Shown in pieces: positions 24,456-32,282 of a stretch of DNA of 64,000 nucleotides. The notes below the pieces were generated by a model that saw only the letters and a program-made list of their open reading frames with translations, was not told where the DNA came from and did no database searches. The stretch's first letter is position 1; each line of letters starts with the position of its first letter. Location of the stretch: contig JAWLHE010000008.1 of the NCBI GenBank assembly GCA_041690495.1, forward strand, positions 1 to 64,000, given 5' to 3'. The translations under genes and the position numbers were made by a program. Source of the DNA: DATAAP01 sp041690495 (GTDB taxonomy: Bacteria; Pseudomonadota; Alphaproteobacteria; CACIAM-22H2).

Positions 24456-26170
24456 GCACGATGACGAAGAATGGCGGGCCCGCGGGAATCGCCAACGGGC
24501 TGACGAATTACGGCGACCCGGATTTCGCGCTTTATCTGCGCCGGTCCTTCGCGAAGTCGATGGGCTATTCCGCCAGAATGCTGGCGAAGCCGGTGGTCGG
24601 CATCGCGCATTCTGCGAGCGGTTTCAACAACTGCCATCGCCATTTTCCCGAGCTGATCGAGGCTGTGAAGCGCGGCGTGCTTGCGGCCGGCGGCCTGCCG
24701 ATGGAGTTTCCGACCATCTCGCTGGGCGAGGTGTTCCTAAACCCGACCAGCATGCTCTACCGCAATCTGATGTCGATGGATGTCGAGGAGATGATCCGCG
24801 CCCAGCCGATGGACGCCGTCGTGCTCGTCGGCGGCTGCGACAAGACGGTGCCCGCACAGCTAATGGGCGCCCTCTCCGCGAACCGTCCGGCCGTCCAGCT
24901 CATTGGCGGGCCGATGATGACCGGCCGCTATCGTGGCGAGCGGCTCGGCGCCTGCACCGACTGCCGGCGCTTCTGGGCGCAGTTCCGCGCCGGCACGGTC
25001 ACGCGCGCGGAGATCGACGTGATCGAGGGCAATCTCGCCACAACGGCGGGAAGCTGCGCGGTGATGGGTACGGCGAGCACAATGGCCTGCATCGCCGAAG
25101 CGCTCGGCATGACGCTGCCTGGCACTGCCGGCATCCCCGCGGTGCATGCCGACCGCCTGCGCGCGGCAGAGGCGAGCGGCGAGCGCGCGGTAGCGCTGGC
25201 CGGCTCGGGTCTGACGCCGGACCGGATTGTCACGAAAGGCGCGGTGGAGAACGCGGTGCGCGTGCTGCTGGCGATCGGCGGCTCGACCAATGCCATCATT
25301 CATCTGACGGCGATCGCCGGGCGGCGCGGCATCGGGATTTCTCTGCAGCGGCTCAACGAGCTCAGCGAAACAACACCGGTCCTGGTCGACCTCAAGCCGA
25401 CAGGCCAGAACTACATGGAGGATTTCCACGCGGCCGGTGGCGTCGGCGCCGTGCTGCGCGAACTCAGGCCGCTGCTCCACCTCGACGTCATGACGGTCAC
25501 CGGAGAGACGCTGCGCGAGCGCCTCGACCGCGATGCCGGCTGGGTCGATGCATCGGTAATTCGGTCGGCGAAGCAGCCGATCCAGGACAAGGGCGGACTG
25601 GTGGCGTTGTTCGGCTCGCTCGCGCCTAACGGCGCCATCCTGAAGCGCGCCGCGGCCGATCCGCGCCTGTTCGAGCGCGAGGGACGGGCGGTGGTGTTCT
25701 CCTCGCTGGAGGATCTTTCGGCGCGCATCGATTCGCCCGATCTCGACGTGACGCCCGATGATTTCCTGGTATTGCAGAATGCCGGGCCGCGGTCGATCGG
25801 CATGCCGGAGGCGGGATACCTGCCGATCCCTGGAAAACTCGCCAGGGCGGGGGTCAAGGACATGGTGCGCATTTCCGACGCGCGCATGAGCGGGACGGCC
25901 TATGGCACGGTCGTGCTGCACGTCTCGCCGGAGGCCGCGGCAGGCGGGCCGCTGGCGCTTGTTCGCAATGGCGATCGTATCCGACTTAGCGTTCAGGCGC
26001 GGCGAATCGATCTGCTGGTCGGCGAGGCGGAGCTCGGGAAGCGCAAGGCGCAATGGAAGCCACGCAGCGACATCGACGGCAGTCGCGGCTATCGCAAGCT
26101 CCATCTCGATCACGTGCTGCAGGCCGAGCACGGCTGCGACCTCGACTTCATGCGCGCGGCACAGGGCTAA
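24452..26170 (+). CDS. IlvD/Edd family dehydratase (1), probable sugar-acid dehydratase
   Basis: A 572-residue Fe-S dehydratase that removes water from a 2,3-dihydroxy acid to give a 2-keto-3-deoxy acid. Three cluster cysteines are seen: Cys61 (FNNCHRH), Cys129 (GGCDKT) and Cys202 (GSCAVMGTA). Their spacing matches the [2Fe-2S] pentonate dehydratases such as Rhizobium L-arabinonate dehydratase. The Mg-binding region and the C-terminal RISDARMSGTAYGTV block are intact. ATG 24452 overlaps the dehydrogenase stop. It is probably a pentonate or hexonate dehydratase rather than the branched-chain amino acid enzyme. Confidence 0.9.
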   Translation: MSTMTKNGGPAGIANGLTNYGDPDFALYLRRSFAKSMGYSARMLAKPVVGIAHSASGFNNCHRHFPELIEAVKRGVLAAGGLPMEFPTISLGEVFLNPTSMLYRNLMSMDVEEMIRAQPMDAVVLVGGCDKTVPAQLMGALSANRPAVQLIGGPMMTGRYRGERLGACTDCRRFWAQFRAGTVTRAEIDVIEGNLATTAGSCAVMGTASTMACIAEALGMTLPGTAGIPAVHADRLRAAEASGERAVALAGSGLTPDRIVTKGAVENAVRVLLAIGGSTNAIIHLTAIAGRRGIGISLQRLNELSETTPVLVDLKPTGQNYMEDFHAAGGVGAVLRELRPLLHLDVMTVTGETLRERLDRDAGWVDASVIRSAKQPIQDKGGLVALFGSLAPNGAILKRAAADPRLFEREGRAVVFSSLEDLSARIDSPDLDVTPDDFLVLQNAGPRSIGMPEAGYLPIPGKLARAGVKDMVRISDARMSGTAYGTVVLHVSPEAAAGGPLALVRNGDRIRLSVQARRIDLLVGEAELGKRKAQWKPRSDIDGSRGYRKLHLDHVLQAEHGCDLDFMRAAQG

Positions 26171-26378
26171 CACTCGCCGTCACGGCTTCATGCGGCCTTC
26201 GCGCCTGCGAAGAGCTTGCGACCTGTCCGAAAGGAGTAGACGGAGATTTTTACAAGGGCGGGGGCGCGCGGACCGCGCTCTGCGACCATCCAGCGGGATT
26301 CGAATGGTTTCCGGTCTTCGGCTCGGTTCTTGCTTGGGTCGTCCCGAGGGGGGACCAGCACCGGATGGAGAGGTCTCC

Positions 26379-27320
26379 ATGCAGATCCTATCGAGAACTG
26401 CGTTGCTCGGCGCGGCGGCTTTGTATGTCGCTCTCGGCGGGACCGTAGCCAATGCCGCGTCAATTCTCTATTCGATCGATTCGCAAAGTGATCTGCTTCG
26501 CGTGATCGATCCGACCGACGCATCGACCAACTCGAGCGTCGCGATCACTCTGGCCGGCGAGACTGTAGAAGGCGGCACCGGACTCGCGGTCAATCCGTTC
26601 ACCAACGAGCTGTACGGGCTCTTGCGTCTGGACGGGGTCGACTACCGGGAACTCGTCCGGATCGATCCCCTGACCGGCGTTGCGACCAGCATAGGCAACA
26701 CCGGCGACTTTTTCGCGGGACTTGCCTTCGACGCGGCGGGAACGCTCTACGGCGTCACCGGCGACGGCGCCGACACGCCTGAGACCCTCTTCACGTTCAG
26801 CCTCGCCGACGCGACCGCGACCCTGTTTCTGGCGCTCGGCAATGGCGACGACGGCGAGGCGATTGCGTTCAACCCGCTCGACGGGCTGATGTATCATGCC
26901 TCGGGCCATGACAGCGCGTGCGAGGACGAAGATTTCGGCCTGTGCTTCGAATCGATCGACCTGTCGGGCATGACGATCACCGATATCGACATCTCGGCGA
27001 CCGCCCTGATTGACGAGGAGGCGCAGGCGCTGACGTGGTGGGACGATGCGGGCGCGTTCCTGTGGAAGCAGGGTCACTTTGAAGACGGCCCGCTGTTCAG
27101 GGTGACCCCGGACGGCACGCCGACACTCATCGGCGATCTCGACCACCAGGCCAAGGGTCTCGCCTTTGTCGAGATCGCGGAGGTGCCCGAACCAGGCACG
27201 CTCGCTGTTTTCGCGATCGGACTTGCCGGACTTGCCGGACTCGCCGCGGCACGACGGCGCAAGACGGGTTGTTCGCCGGCAGACCGCTGCGACGAGCCAG
27301 CGCGCCGCTGCAAACCTTGA
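26379..27320 (+). CDS. PEP-CTERM sorting-domain exported protein, with a C-terminal extension
   Basis: A 313-residue exported protein. A signal peptide (residues 1-27, ANA-A) is followed by a repetitive beta-rich region of the NHL/beta-propeller type (repeats such as GLAVNPFTNELYGL, GLAFDAAGTLYGV and AIAFNPLDGLMYHA). A PEP-CTERM signal follows near the end: VPEPGTLAVFAIGLAGLAGLAA with an ARRRK cluster. Exosortase (EpsH/XrtA) usually cuts such signals and sends the protein to the surface with exopolysaccharide. Here a further ~18 residues with Cys (TGCSPADRCDEPARRC) follow the Arg cluster, which is unusual. GGAGAGG precedes ATG 26379. No exosortase gene is in the window. Confidence 0.88.
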   Translation: MQILSRTALLGAAALYVALGGTVANAASILYSIDSQSDLLRVIDPTDASTNSSVAITLAGETVEGGTGLAVNPFTNELYGLLRLDGVDYRELVRIDPLTGVATSIGNTGDFFAGLAFDAAGTLYGVTGDGADTPETLFTFSLADATATLFLALGNGDDGEAIAFNPLDGLMYHASGHDSACEDEDFGLCFESIDLSGMTITDIDISATALIDEEAQALTWWDDAGAFLWKQGHFEDGPLFRVTPDGTPTLIGDLDHQAKGLAFVEIAEVPEPGTLAVFAIGLAGLAGLAAARRRKTGCSPADRCDEPARRCKP

Positions 27321-27353
27321 CAGCGCGGTAGCGTTCAAGTTGGCTGTGTGCCG

Positions 27354-27725
27354 ATGCGCGAGAGGTCTTCGGCACCACGGCGGCGATTGGCTGTCCTGGG
27401 CCTGGTGGTTGCCGGCCTCGCCGGCTGCGCGGATACGGCCGGTGAGCCGCTGCTCCTGTCCGGTACCGTCCTGGATCAGAACGGGCGAGCTTACAACCTG
27501 TGCACGCTAACGCTTGAGGAGCCGATGTCAGAGGGCTTTCCGAAGCATTCGCAGGACTTCAGCACCGGTTATTTCCGCTCGCAATGGACGCTGCTCGGGC
27601 GCGGGACATTCGTCCTGCAGATCTCCTGCGCGGGATCCGCGGGACGATGGCGCTCTGCCCCCTTCGAAGCGGGCGGCGGGATCGACGAGATCGATTTCGG
27701 CGAGATCCGACTGCCCCGGGCCTGA
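27354..27725 (+). CDS. Small putative lipoprotein
   Basis: A 123-residue protein with a basic start (MRERSSAPRRR), a hydrophobic stretch and a lipobox LAGC (Cys ~24), so it is probably lipid-anchored. The mature part is small, beta-rich and has two further cysteines (NLCTLT, QISCAG). The first codon could be GTG 27348 two codons earlier. I do not recognise a family. It lies 33 bases after the PEP-CTERM gene on the same strand. Confidence 0.65.
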   Translation: MRERSSAPRRRLAVLGLVVAGLAGCADTAGEPLLLSGTVLDQNGRAYNLCTLTLEEPMSEGFPKHSQDFSTGYFRSQWTLLGRGTFVLQISCAGSAGRWRSAPFEAGGGIDEIDFGEIRLPRA

Positions 27726-27830
27726 CTCCCGTCAAACCGCCAAGCTCGCCGACCCCTCCGGCGCCAAACGAAACTGCGGGCATGGCTGCGCCGTTAGTCC
27801 CGTTGCAAGGAGTCGGTGGGAGCGCGGGTC

Positions 27831-28700
27831 ATGCGATGGCGGGGAGGTCGGCGCAGCGCCAACGTCGAAGACCGGCGCGGCATGTCGATGGGCCGGATGG
27901 GCGGGCGCGGCCTTGCCGGCGGCGGCATCGCCGCGGTGATCCTGCTGATGGTTGCGATGCTGCTCGGCGTCGATCCGGCCATCCTGCTCGAAGGCGGTGG
28001 AACGGATCATGTTTCGCCGCACGAGCAACAGGAGCCGCGCTCGGGAGCGCCCGAAGACGAGCTGGGCCAATTCGTGTCGGTCGTCCTTGCCGACACCGAG
28101 GACACCTGGAACGTTCTGTTTCAGCAGGGCAATCGGGACTACCCGGAACCGAGCCTGGTGCTCTTCTCGGGGGTGGTGCGATCCGCCTGCGGCTTCGCCC
28201 AGGCGGCGATGGGGCCATTCTACTGCCCCGGCGACCGGAAGCTCTATATCGACCTGTCATTCTATCGCGAACTGCAGCAGCGCTTCCGCGCACCCGGTGA
28301 CTTCGCACAGGCCTATGTCATCGCGCACGAGGTTGGCCATCACGTGCAGAACGTCCTCGGCATCATGGACCGGGTCAACTCGGTGCGGCAGCGCATGAGC
28401 CAGGCTGACGCGAACGCGCTGTCGGTGCGCATCGAGCTCCAGGCCGACTGTTTCGCCGGGATCTGGGCGCACCACGCGAACCGCACGCGACAGGTCCTCG
28501 AACGCGGCGATTTCGAGGAGGCGCTCAACGCCGCCAGCGCGATCGGCGACGATCGCCTGCAGAAGCAGAGCGGCGGCCGGGTCATGCCGGAGTCCTTCAC
28601 CCACGGCACCTCGGCGCAGCGCCAGCATTGGTTCAGGCGCGGCTTCGAAGCTGGCGAGATGCGCGCCTGCGATACCTTCAGCGCGGAACGTCTGGGGTGA
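27831..28700 (+). CDS. YpfJ-type neutral zinc metallopeptidase
   Basis: A 289-residue zinc metallopeptidase of the YpfJ/KPN_02809 family, anchored in the inner membrane by one segment (~31-46, AAVILLMVAMLLGV). The active-site HEVGHH (His166, Glu167, His170) lies in the periplasmic domain; ELQADCFAG further on supplies the third ligand (Glu/Asp). Cysteines at ~120 and ~132 may form a disulfide. ATG 27831 is preserved by GGGAG 9 bases upstream. Members are poorly characterised; no substrate is known for this one. Confidence 0.9.
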   Translation: MRWRGGRRSANVEDRRGMSMGRMGGRGLAGGGIAAVILLMVAMLLGVDPAILLEGGGTDHVSPHEQQEPRSGAPEDELGQFVSVVLADTEDTWNVLFQQGNRDYPEPSLVLFSGVVRSACGFAQAAMGPFYCPGDRKLYIDLSFYRELQQRFRAPGDFAQAYVIAHEVGHHVQNVLGIMDRVNSVRQRMSQADANALSVRIELQADCFAGIWAHHANRTRQVLERGDFEEALNAASAIGDDRLQKQSGGRVMPESFTHGTSAQRQHWFRRGFEAGEMRACDTFSAERLG

Positions 28701-28723
28701 CTCGGCGCGGCTGAGCCAGGTCC

Positions 28724-29296
28724 CTATATGCCCTGCCGCCCGTCGAACTCCTCGGCCGTGTAGCTGTAGAAGGGCTTGCCGTCGCCGAGTTCGCTGACGA
28801 AGGTGAGCCTGCTCACATCGTCCATCCGCATCGGATAGAGCACGCCGTCGAGATGATCGCATTCATGCTGGATCAGCATTGCATGCCAGCCGCGCGCGAT
28901 CCGCTCCTGGCGCACGCCGTCGAGATCGCGGAAGGTGAGGCGGATCTCGTTGTAGCGCGGGACGTAGCCGTAGAGTCCCGGCAGCGACAGGCAGCGCTCC
29001 CAGATCGGCGTCTTCTTCTCCGACAGCGGCTCGATTACCGGATTGACCAGAGCCGTCCACGGCATCGGCTCCTGGTTCGCGCCGGCCGGAATGCGATTCG
29101 CCGGCACCCGGTAGATGACGAGCCGCTGGCCGACCTCGACCTGCGGGGCGGCGAGGCCGTTCGCGTCGATCGCCTCGAGCGTCTCGCGCATGTCGTTCGC
29201 GAGCTGGGCGACCGCGGCAGAGCGCGCGTCCTCGATCTCGTCCGCCTTCCGGCGCAGCGCCGGATTCCCCATCAGGACAATGCGTCGCACGGTCAT
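28724..29296 (-). CDS. def: Peptide deformylase (probably an accessory copy)
   Basis: A 190-residue peptide deformylase that removes N-formyl groups from new proteins. Motif 1 is NGLAAPQ (46-51), motif 2 is ERCLSLPG with metal ligand Cys102, and motif 3 is HECDH (His144, Glu145, His148). The usual EGCLS has Arg in place of Gly here. Housekeeping def normally sits next to fmt; it does not here, so this is probably a second copy. ATG 29296 is chosen because MTVRRIVLMG is the family start. It is divergent from the second IlvD/Edd gene. Confidence 0.9.
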   Translation of the reverse strand: MTVRRIVLMGNPALRRKADEIEDARSAAVAQLANDMRETLEAIDANGLAAPQVEVGQRLVIYRVPANRIPAGANQEPMPWTALVNPVIEPLSEKKTPIWERCLSLPGLYGYVPRYNEIRLTFRDLDGVRQERIARGWHAMLIQHECDHLDGVLYPMRMDDVSRLTFVSELGDGKPFYSYTAEEFDGRQGI

Positions 29297-29426
29297 CGCT
29301 GGCTCACCCTGTGTTCGCAACCTGATTTACTACATGCGGGCCAGTTTGTCCCAGGGTCAAAGTTGCCTGACATCTTGACAATCTGCCCTCAAGCCGGAAC
29401 AGTCCCGGGTCATTCGAGGAGAGGAA

Positions 29427-31151
29427 ATGCGCCGCAAGACGCCGCAGGAGCTGCGGAGCCATCGCTGGTTCGGGGTTCAGGATCTCAGGTCGTTCGGCCA
29501 CCGCTCGCGCACGAAGCAGATGGGCTTCGCGGCGGAGGACTACGCCGGCAAGCCGGTGATCGGCATCATCAACACCTGGAGCGAGATGAATCCCTGCCAC
29601 GCGCATTTCCGCACGCGCGCGGAAGAGGTGAAGCGCGGCGTGTGGCAGGCGGGGGGCTTCCCCGTCGAGCTGCCGGCGATGTCGCTCGGCGAGCCGTTCA
29701 TGAAGCCGACGACCATGCTCTATCGCAACATGCTGGCGATGGACGTCGAGGAGCTGCTGCGCGCCAACCCGATCGACGGCGCGGTTCTGCTCGGCGGCTG
29801 CGACAAGACCACGCCCGCCATGCTGATGGGTGCGGCCAGCATGAACATCCCGGCGATCTTCGTGCCCGCGGGGCCGATGCTGCGCGGCAACTGGCGCGGC
29901 AACACGCTGGGATCGGGCAGCGACGTGTGGAAATACTGGGCCGAGAAGCGCGCCGGCAATCTCGACGACCAGGCCTGGAACGAGATCGAGGACGGCATCG
30001 CGCGCTCGTTCGGGACCTGCATGACCATGGGCACGGCGGCGACGATGATGTCGACGGCCGAGGCGCTCGGCATGGTCCTGCCGGGGTTCTCGTCCGTACC
30101 GGCTGCCGATGCCAATCACGCGCGCATGGCCTCGCTCAGCGGGCGGCGCATCGTCGACATGGTCTGGGAGGACCTGAAGCCTTCCGACATCATGACGACG
30201 GCGGCGTTCGAGAACGCGGTCACCGTGGCGATGTCGCTCGGCGGCTCGACCAACTCGATCATCCATCTGATCGCCATGGCCGGGCGCATCGGCGCGAAGC
30301 TCGATCTCGACCGGTTCGACGCGCTGTCGCGGCGCACGCCGCTGCTCGCCAATATCCGTCCGTCCGGCAAGTACCTCATGGAGGATTTCTACTATGCGGG
30401 CGGGCTGCGCGGCCTGATGGCGCGGCTGAAGGACCTGCTGCATCTCGACGCGATAACCGTCAACGGCAGACCGCTCGGCGCCAACATTGAGGGCGCGCAG
30501 GTCTTCGATGATGACGTCATCGCCACGCGCGAGAAGCCGGTGAAGCCCGAAGGCGGCGTGGCGGTATTGCGCGGCAATCTGGCGCCGGACGGCGCCGTGA
30601 TCAAGCATTCCGCGGCCGAGCCGCACCTGCTCAGGCACGTCGGCCCGGCGGTGGTGTTCCGCGATTACAACGAAATGGCGGCGCGCATCGACGATCCCGA
30701 TCTGCCGGCGACGAAGGATTCGGTGCTGGTGCTCCAGAATGCGGGACCGCTCGGCGGTCCCGGCATGCCGGAATGGGGCCAGTTGCCGATTCCCAAGAAG
30801 CTGCTGCAGCAGGGTGTCCGCGACATGGTGCGCATCTCCGACGCGCGCATGAGCGGGACAAGCTACGGCGCCTGCGTCCTGCACGTCGCCCCGGAATCCG
30901 CGGTCGGCGGGCCGCTGGCCTTCGTCCGGACCGGCGACATCATCGAGCTCGACGTGCCGGCACGTCGGCTCTCGCTGAAGGTGAGCGACGAGGAACTGGC
31001 GAAGCGCAGGCGGGCCTGGGTGAAGCCGGAGCCGGTCTACCCGCGCGGATACGGTTCGCTGCACATGCGCCACGTGACCCAGGCGGACAAGGGCTGCGAC
31101 CTCGACTTCCTGCACGGCGGCCAGCCGACGCCGGAGCCGGAAATACATTGA
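29427..31151 (+). CDS. IlvD/Edd family dehydratase (2), probable L-arabinonate-type dehydratase
   Basis: A 574-residue Fe-S dehydratase paralogous to gene 1 upstream. Cluster cysteines are Cys57 (MNPCHAH), Cys125 (GGCDKTT) and Cys198 (GTCMTMG), and the C-terminal RISDARMSGTSYGA is intact. It resembles L-arabinonate/pentonate dehydratases more closely than IlvD. GGAGAGG precedes the ATG. A TAXI-TRAP importer follows immediately on the same strand, pointing to uptake and dehydration of an external sugar acid or related acid. An aldolase or KDG dehydratase for the product is not present nearby. Confidence 0.9.
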   Translation: MRRKTPQELRSHRWFGVQDLRSFGHRSRTKQMGFAAEDYAGKPVIGIINTWSEMNPCHAHFRTRAEEVKRGVWQAGGFPVELPAMSLGEPFMKPTTMLYRNMLAMDVEELLRANPIDGAVLLGGCDKTTPAMLMGAASMNIPAIFVPAGPMLRGNWRGNTLGSGSDVWKYWAEKRAGNLDDQAWNEIEDGIARSFGTCMTMGTAATMMSTAEALGMVLPGFSSVPAADANHARMASLSGRRIVDMVWEDLKPSDIMTTAAFENAVTVAMSLGGSTNSIIHLIAMAGRIGAKLDLDRFDALSRRTPLLANIRPSGKYLMEDFYYAGGLRGLMARLKDLLHLDAITVNGRPLGANIEGAQVFDDDVIATREKPVKPEGGVAVLRGNLAPDGAVIKHSAAEPHLLRHVGPAVVFRDYNEMAARIDDPDLPATKDSVLVLQNAGPLGGPGMPEWGQLPIPKKLLQQGVRDMVRISDARMSGTSYGACVLHVAPESAVGGPLAFVRTGDIIELDVPARRLSLKVSDEELAKRRRAWVKPEPVYPRGYGSLHMRHVTQADKGCDLDFLHGGQPTPEPEIH

Positions 31152-31257
31152 TGGTCAACGGTGTACGTCAAAGGCGACACGGCCGCCCCAGTTGTGATTT
31201 ACTCGGCGCAAGAAACACGTCCAGGCGGCGTGACAACGTTCAACCTATGGGAGGAGA

Positions 31258-32217
31258 ATGATGAAGCTGACTTCCAAATTCGTGCTTGCCGGCATGGCGC
31301 TGGCGGCGCTTGCCGGTGCGCCGGGCCTTGCCTCGGCCGAGACGGTGCGGCTGATGACGGGTCCGCAGGGCGGCTCGTGGATTCCGCTGGGCGGCCAGCT
31401 CAAGGACATGTGGGAGAAGTCGGTGCCCGGCCTGCAGGTGCAGTCGCTGCCCGGCGCGGGTATCGCCAACGTGCGCGGCGTACAGGACGGCAAGGCCGAG
31501 GTGGGCTTCGGCAACAGCATCTCCACCGTCGACGCAATCGCCGGCAACGCGCCGTTCAACACGCCGCACAAGAACGTGTGCAACGTCGCGACGCTCTATC
31601 CACAGTACTTCCAGGTCATCGTGCCGGCGGATGCGGGGATCAACTCGATCAAGGATCTCAAAGGCAAGTCGATCAGCACGCAGCCGCGCGGCAACACCGG
31701 CGAGCAGATCGCGCGCAACATCCTGAAGGTCAACGGCCTCGACTATGACAGCGTCAAGACCAGCTTCGTATCGTATTCGGACTCGGTGACGCAGATGAAG
31801 GACGGGCACGCCCAGGCCTTCATGCTCGGCACCACGATTCCGGCCGGCGCCATCATGGACGTGGCCGCGTCGCGGGACATCAAGCTGCTCGACCTCTCTG
31901 CCAACATAGACGCGATGAAGAAGATCAACCCGGGCTACACGCTGATCAACGTGCCTGCCGGGACCTATCCGAAGCAGGACAAGGACGTGAAGGTCATCGG
32001 CTATGCGACGCACATCGTCGCCTCGTGCAAGCTGCCCGAGAAAACCGTCTACGAGATGACCAAGACGATGGCCTCGAACGTCAGCTCGATGGCCGCGATC
32101 GTCAAGGCGATGAAGGGCGTGAATGTCGAAATGATGGGTCAGGACATCGGCGTGCCGTTCCACCCCGGCGCCGCGAAGTTCTACAAGGAAAAAGGCCTCA
32201 CCGTAAAAACCATGTAG
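31258..32217 (+). CDS. TAXI-type TRAP transporter solute-binding protein
   Basis: A 319-residue periplasmic binding protein of the TAXI (TRAP-associated extracytoplasmic immunogenic) type, with a signal peptide (1-27, SA-ETV). MTGPQGGSWIPLGG and SLPGAGIANVRGVQDGKAEVGFG are typical TAXI blocks. It captures a substrate, usually a dicarboxylate or amino-acid-like acid, and delivers it to the fused permease encoded next. GGGAGGAG precedes the ATG. It follows the dehydratase by 106 bases. Confidence 0.92.
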   Translation: MMKLTSKFVLAGMALAALAGAPGLASAETVRLMTGPQGGSWIPLGGQLKDMWEKSVPGLQVQSLPGAGIANVRGVQDGKAEVGFGNSISTVDAIAGNAPFNTPHKNVCNVATLYPQYFQVIVPADAGINSIKDLKGKSISTQPRGNTGEQIARNILKVNGLDYDSVKTSFVSYSDSVTQMKDGHAQAFMLGTTIPAGAIMDVAASRDIKLLDLSANIDAMKKINPGYTLINVPAGTYPKQDKDVKVIGYATHIVASCKLPEKTVYEMTKTMASNVSSMAAIVKAMKGVNVEMMGQDIGVPFHPGAAKFYKEKGLTVKTM

Positions 32218-32224
32218 TCTGAGA

Positions 32225-32247
32225 GGGGCGGCCCGGCGGGCCGCCCC
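32225..32247 (+). other. Intercistronic hairpin, 10-bp stem
   Basis: GGGGCGGCCC-GGC-GGGCCGCCCC is a perfect 10-bp inverted repeat directly after the TAXI gene stop, before the permease. No T-run follows. It is placed as in the Pot-type operon and may limit permease expression relative to the binding protein. Confidence 0.7.
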
Positions 32248-32282
32248 GCCTCATCCCGGCGCTATACGCGCACAGTGACCGA

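Noticed and set aside
24452..31151. Branched-chain amino acid biosynthesis (ilvD) for the two dehydratases
   Set aside because: Both have the pentonate-dehydratase cysteine spacing and sit beside a dehydrogenase and a TAXI-TRAP importer rather than ilv or leu genes.
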